From assembly GCA_030626085.1 (NCBI GenBank), contig DAOUPQ010000085.1, positions 1-7,917 on the forward strand: a stretch of DNA of 7,917 bases, given 5' to 3'. The notes under the pieces are model-generated. The model did not search any database. It had not been told where the DNA came from and worked only from the letters and a program-made list of their open reading frames with translations. Position 1 is the stretch's first letter; each line of letters starts with the position of its first letter. A program made the position numbers and the translations under genes. Shown here in pieces: positions 7,120-7,917 of the stretch. Origin of the DNA: Flavobacteriia bacterium. Its GTDB lineage: Bacteria; Bacteroidota; Bacteroidia; Flavobacteriales; Flavobacteriaceae.

Positions 7120-7242
7120 CCTTTTGAACTGATTTATTCAAAAGATTGTAAAACAAGACCGGAAGCTAGAATTCGTGAAAAATATTGGAAATCCGGAATA
7201 GGAAAAGAGAAACTTAAAGAACTAAGATTTTCTCTAAAATAA
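7120..7242 (+). pseudogene. 3' remnant of a GIY-YIG nuclease family gene
   Basis: A 40-codon open stretch beginning PFELIYSKDCKTRPEAR and ending at TAA 7240-7242 matches the C-terminal end typical of small GIY-YIG (UvrC/Slx4-like) nucleases, including EKYWKSGIGKEKL, the usual 'REKYLKSGxGxE' ending. There is no start codon, a TAA stop lies directly before it in frame (7117-7119), and the catalytic GIY...YIG half is absent, so it cannot make an active enzyme. It sits between a tRNA promoter and the tRNA-Leu gene, with its stop codon touching the first tRNA base. I recall GIY-YIG genes often lying next to tRNA genes in Bacteroidetes; that is memory, not shown here. The match is by motif only. 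Confidence 0.72.
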
Positions 7243-7326
7243 GCCTTGGTGGCGGAATTGGTAGACGCGCTGGATTCAAAATCCAGTGATTGCAAGATCG
7301 TGTGGGTTCGATTCCCACTCAAGGTA
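7243..7326 (+). tRNA. tRNA-Leu (anticodon CAA)
   Basis: This 84-base class II tRNA decodes UUG. The acceptor arms GCCTTGG and TCAAGGT pair with G-T at both ends, and a G-T at 1-72 is known in other tRNA-Leu species. The D arm contains AATTGGTAGACGC. The anticodon stem CTGGA/TCCAG encloses TTCAAAA, with CAA at 7277-7279. A long variable arm follows, then the T arm GTGGG-TTCGATT-CCCAC. The discriminator is A and CCA is not encoded. A promoter element lies upstream and a hairpin terminator 5 bp after it. Confidence 0.96.
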
Positions 7327-7331
7327 CAAGG

Positions 7332-7371
7332 AAACCCTGTATAACATTGATATACAGGGTTTTATATTTTT
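7332..7371 (+). terminator. Rho-independent terminator after tRNA-Leu
   Basis: AAACCCTGTATA (7332-7343) and TATACAGGGTTT (7351-7362) form a perfect 12-bp stem with a 7-base loop, followed by the T-rich tract TATATTTTT. It starts 5 bp after the mature tRNA end and should terminate the tRNA transcript. Confidence 0.88.
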
Positions 7372-7730
7372 ACAGTACACGTTTTAGTGACGGTATATAT
7401 ATCTAAAATAACATATTCAATATATCCAAAAATTTGTTTTTTATGTTAATATCTAATATTAGACTTAATTTTTTAATCTTATTAACACTTTTTAATTAAT
7501 TTTTTTAATTCATTCCCTGCACCTTAAAATAGTCTATAAATAGAGATAAAAATTCACATTTATAATTTTATTATTTAATTTCATAACATTTTGTATATCA
7601 ATACTATGTGAATAACTTTTATAATCTTATACCCTCAAAAAAAAGATTATTTTCATACTTTTATCCAAAGAATTCTACAAGAAAAAACAAAAGCGCTTTT
7701 GTTCATTTATTAATATTAAAAAATAGAAAA
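7372..7730. other. AT-rich intergenic region without a recognisable gene
   Basis: I see no coding sequence here with a plausible start and product on either strand. It is markedly more AT-rich than the flanking genes. Small structures include a 12-bp palindrome TCTAATATTAGA (7452-7463), an 8-bp inverted repeat ATAATCTT/AAGATTAT (7621-7628 and 7643-7650) and an 18-bp palindrome at 7686-7703. No exact TAnnTTTG promoter was found; TACTTTTA near 7656 is one mismatch away. It may hold the promoter of the downstream HTH gene and, possibly, an integration boundary. Confidence 0.6.
7686..7703. promoter_or_regulatory. Perfect 18-bp palindrome, possible operator
   Basis: AACAAAAGCGCTTTTGTT is its own reverse complement, with its end 27 bp before the start codon of the HTH gene. 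Two-fold symmetry, a central CG and a position in the 5' leader suit an operator bound by a dimeric regulator; the AAAGCGCTTT core resembles LacI-family sites in general style. The lack of a loop and of a following T-tract make a terminator unlikely. Which protein binds it, if any, is unknown. Confidence 0.45.
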
Positions 7731-7917
7731 ATGGACAAATTATTGATTGGTGTACGATTAGATCGTATAGAAAGACTATTGACTACCAAAAAAGAAGTAT
7801 TAACCTTCGAAGAAACTTGTGATTATACGGGTATAACAAGAAGTTATTTATATAAGTTAACTGCTGCAGGAATAATACCACATTCCAAACCAAATGGTAA
7901 AATGATTTTTTTTGAAA
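7731..7917 (+). CDS. Helix-turn-helix (excisionase-type) DNA-binding protein (3' partial)
   Basis: The visible 62 residues start MDKLLIGVRLDRIERLL, a short charged N-terminal segment. A winged-helix domain of the MerR/excisionase class (often annotated HTH_17) follows: LTFEETCDY, then TGITRSYLYKL as the likely recognition helix, then GIIPHSKPNGKMIFFE as the wing. In Bacteroidetes, small proteins of this kind are typical of integrated plasmids, conjugative elements and genomic islands, where they act as excisionases or local regulators. The gene runs off the window, so length and neighbours are unknown. The start at 7731 follows an A-rich leader with no Shine-Dalgarno, as elsewhere in the window. 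A location about 400 bp after a tRNA gene fits an island edge. Full function is uncertain; the HTH fold is well supported. Confidence 0.82.
   Translation, partial: MDKLLIGVRLDRIERLLTTKKEVLTFEETCDYTGITRSYLYKLTAAGIIPHSKPNGKMIFFE

Noticed and set aside
7134..7322. A 62-codon - strand frame antisense to the tRNA (contains SGNRTHTILQSLDFESS)
   Set aside because: It is the antisense translation of tRNA-Leu plus the nuclease remnant; this peptide pattern is a familiar spurious product of tRNA-Leu antisense frames.
7686..7703. Palindrome considered as a terminator
   Set aside because: No loop unless the central GCGC is unpaired, leaving a weak AT stem, and no T-tract follows.

Overview
The window is AT-rich and reads as a chromosomal segment of a Bacteroidetes bacterium, most likely class Flavobacteriia. 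The grounds are the sequences of its Prs, L25 and Pth proteins, the lack of Shine-Dalgarno sites (A-rich leaders instead), and two exact matches to the Bacteroidetes -7 promoter element TAnnTTTG. No genus is claimed.

Left half (1-4558, + strand): the distal part of an operon for a cytoplasmic NAD-reducing bidirectional [NiFe] hydrogenase of the Hox type (group 3d). It contains hoxF (5' end outside the window), a single reading frame that joins HoxU to HoxY, hoxH (large subunit) and hoxW (maturation protease). HoxF and the HoxU part form the diaphorase that exchanges electrons with NAD(H). The HoxY part and HoxH form the hydrogenase module that makes or splits H2. HoxW would trim the HoxH C-terminus after nickel insertion. 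No hyp accessory genes and no hoxE are in the window; they may lie upstream.

Middle (4593-6942, - strand): a housekeeping cluster transcribed prs, rplY, pth (PRPP synthase, ribosomal protein L25/Ctc, peptidyl-tRNA hydrolase). A TAnnTTTG element 64 bp upstream of prs supports the prs start chosen here. A strong hairpin terminator lies between rplY and pth. The rplY gene ends in a 9-bp tandem repeat encoding an acidic tail.

Right end (7094-7917, + strand): a promoter element, then a start-less 3' remnant of a GIY-YIG nuclease gene whose stop codon directly abuts a tRNA-Leu(CAA) gene, then a 12-bp-stem terminator. About 360 bp of very AT-rich non-coding DNA follows, containing a perfect 18-bp palindrome, and then the start of a small helix-turn-helix gene of excisionase type. 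This looks like the edge of an accessory region or integrated element beside a tRNA gene, but no integrase or second attachment repeat is visible.

The most notable points are the HoxU-HoxY fusion, the nuclease remnant between a promoter and its tRNA, and the palindrome plus HTH gene at the possible island edge.
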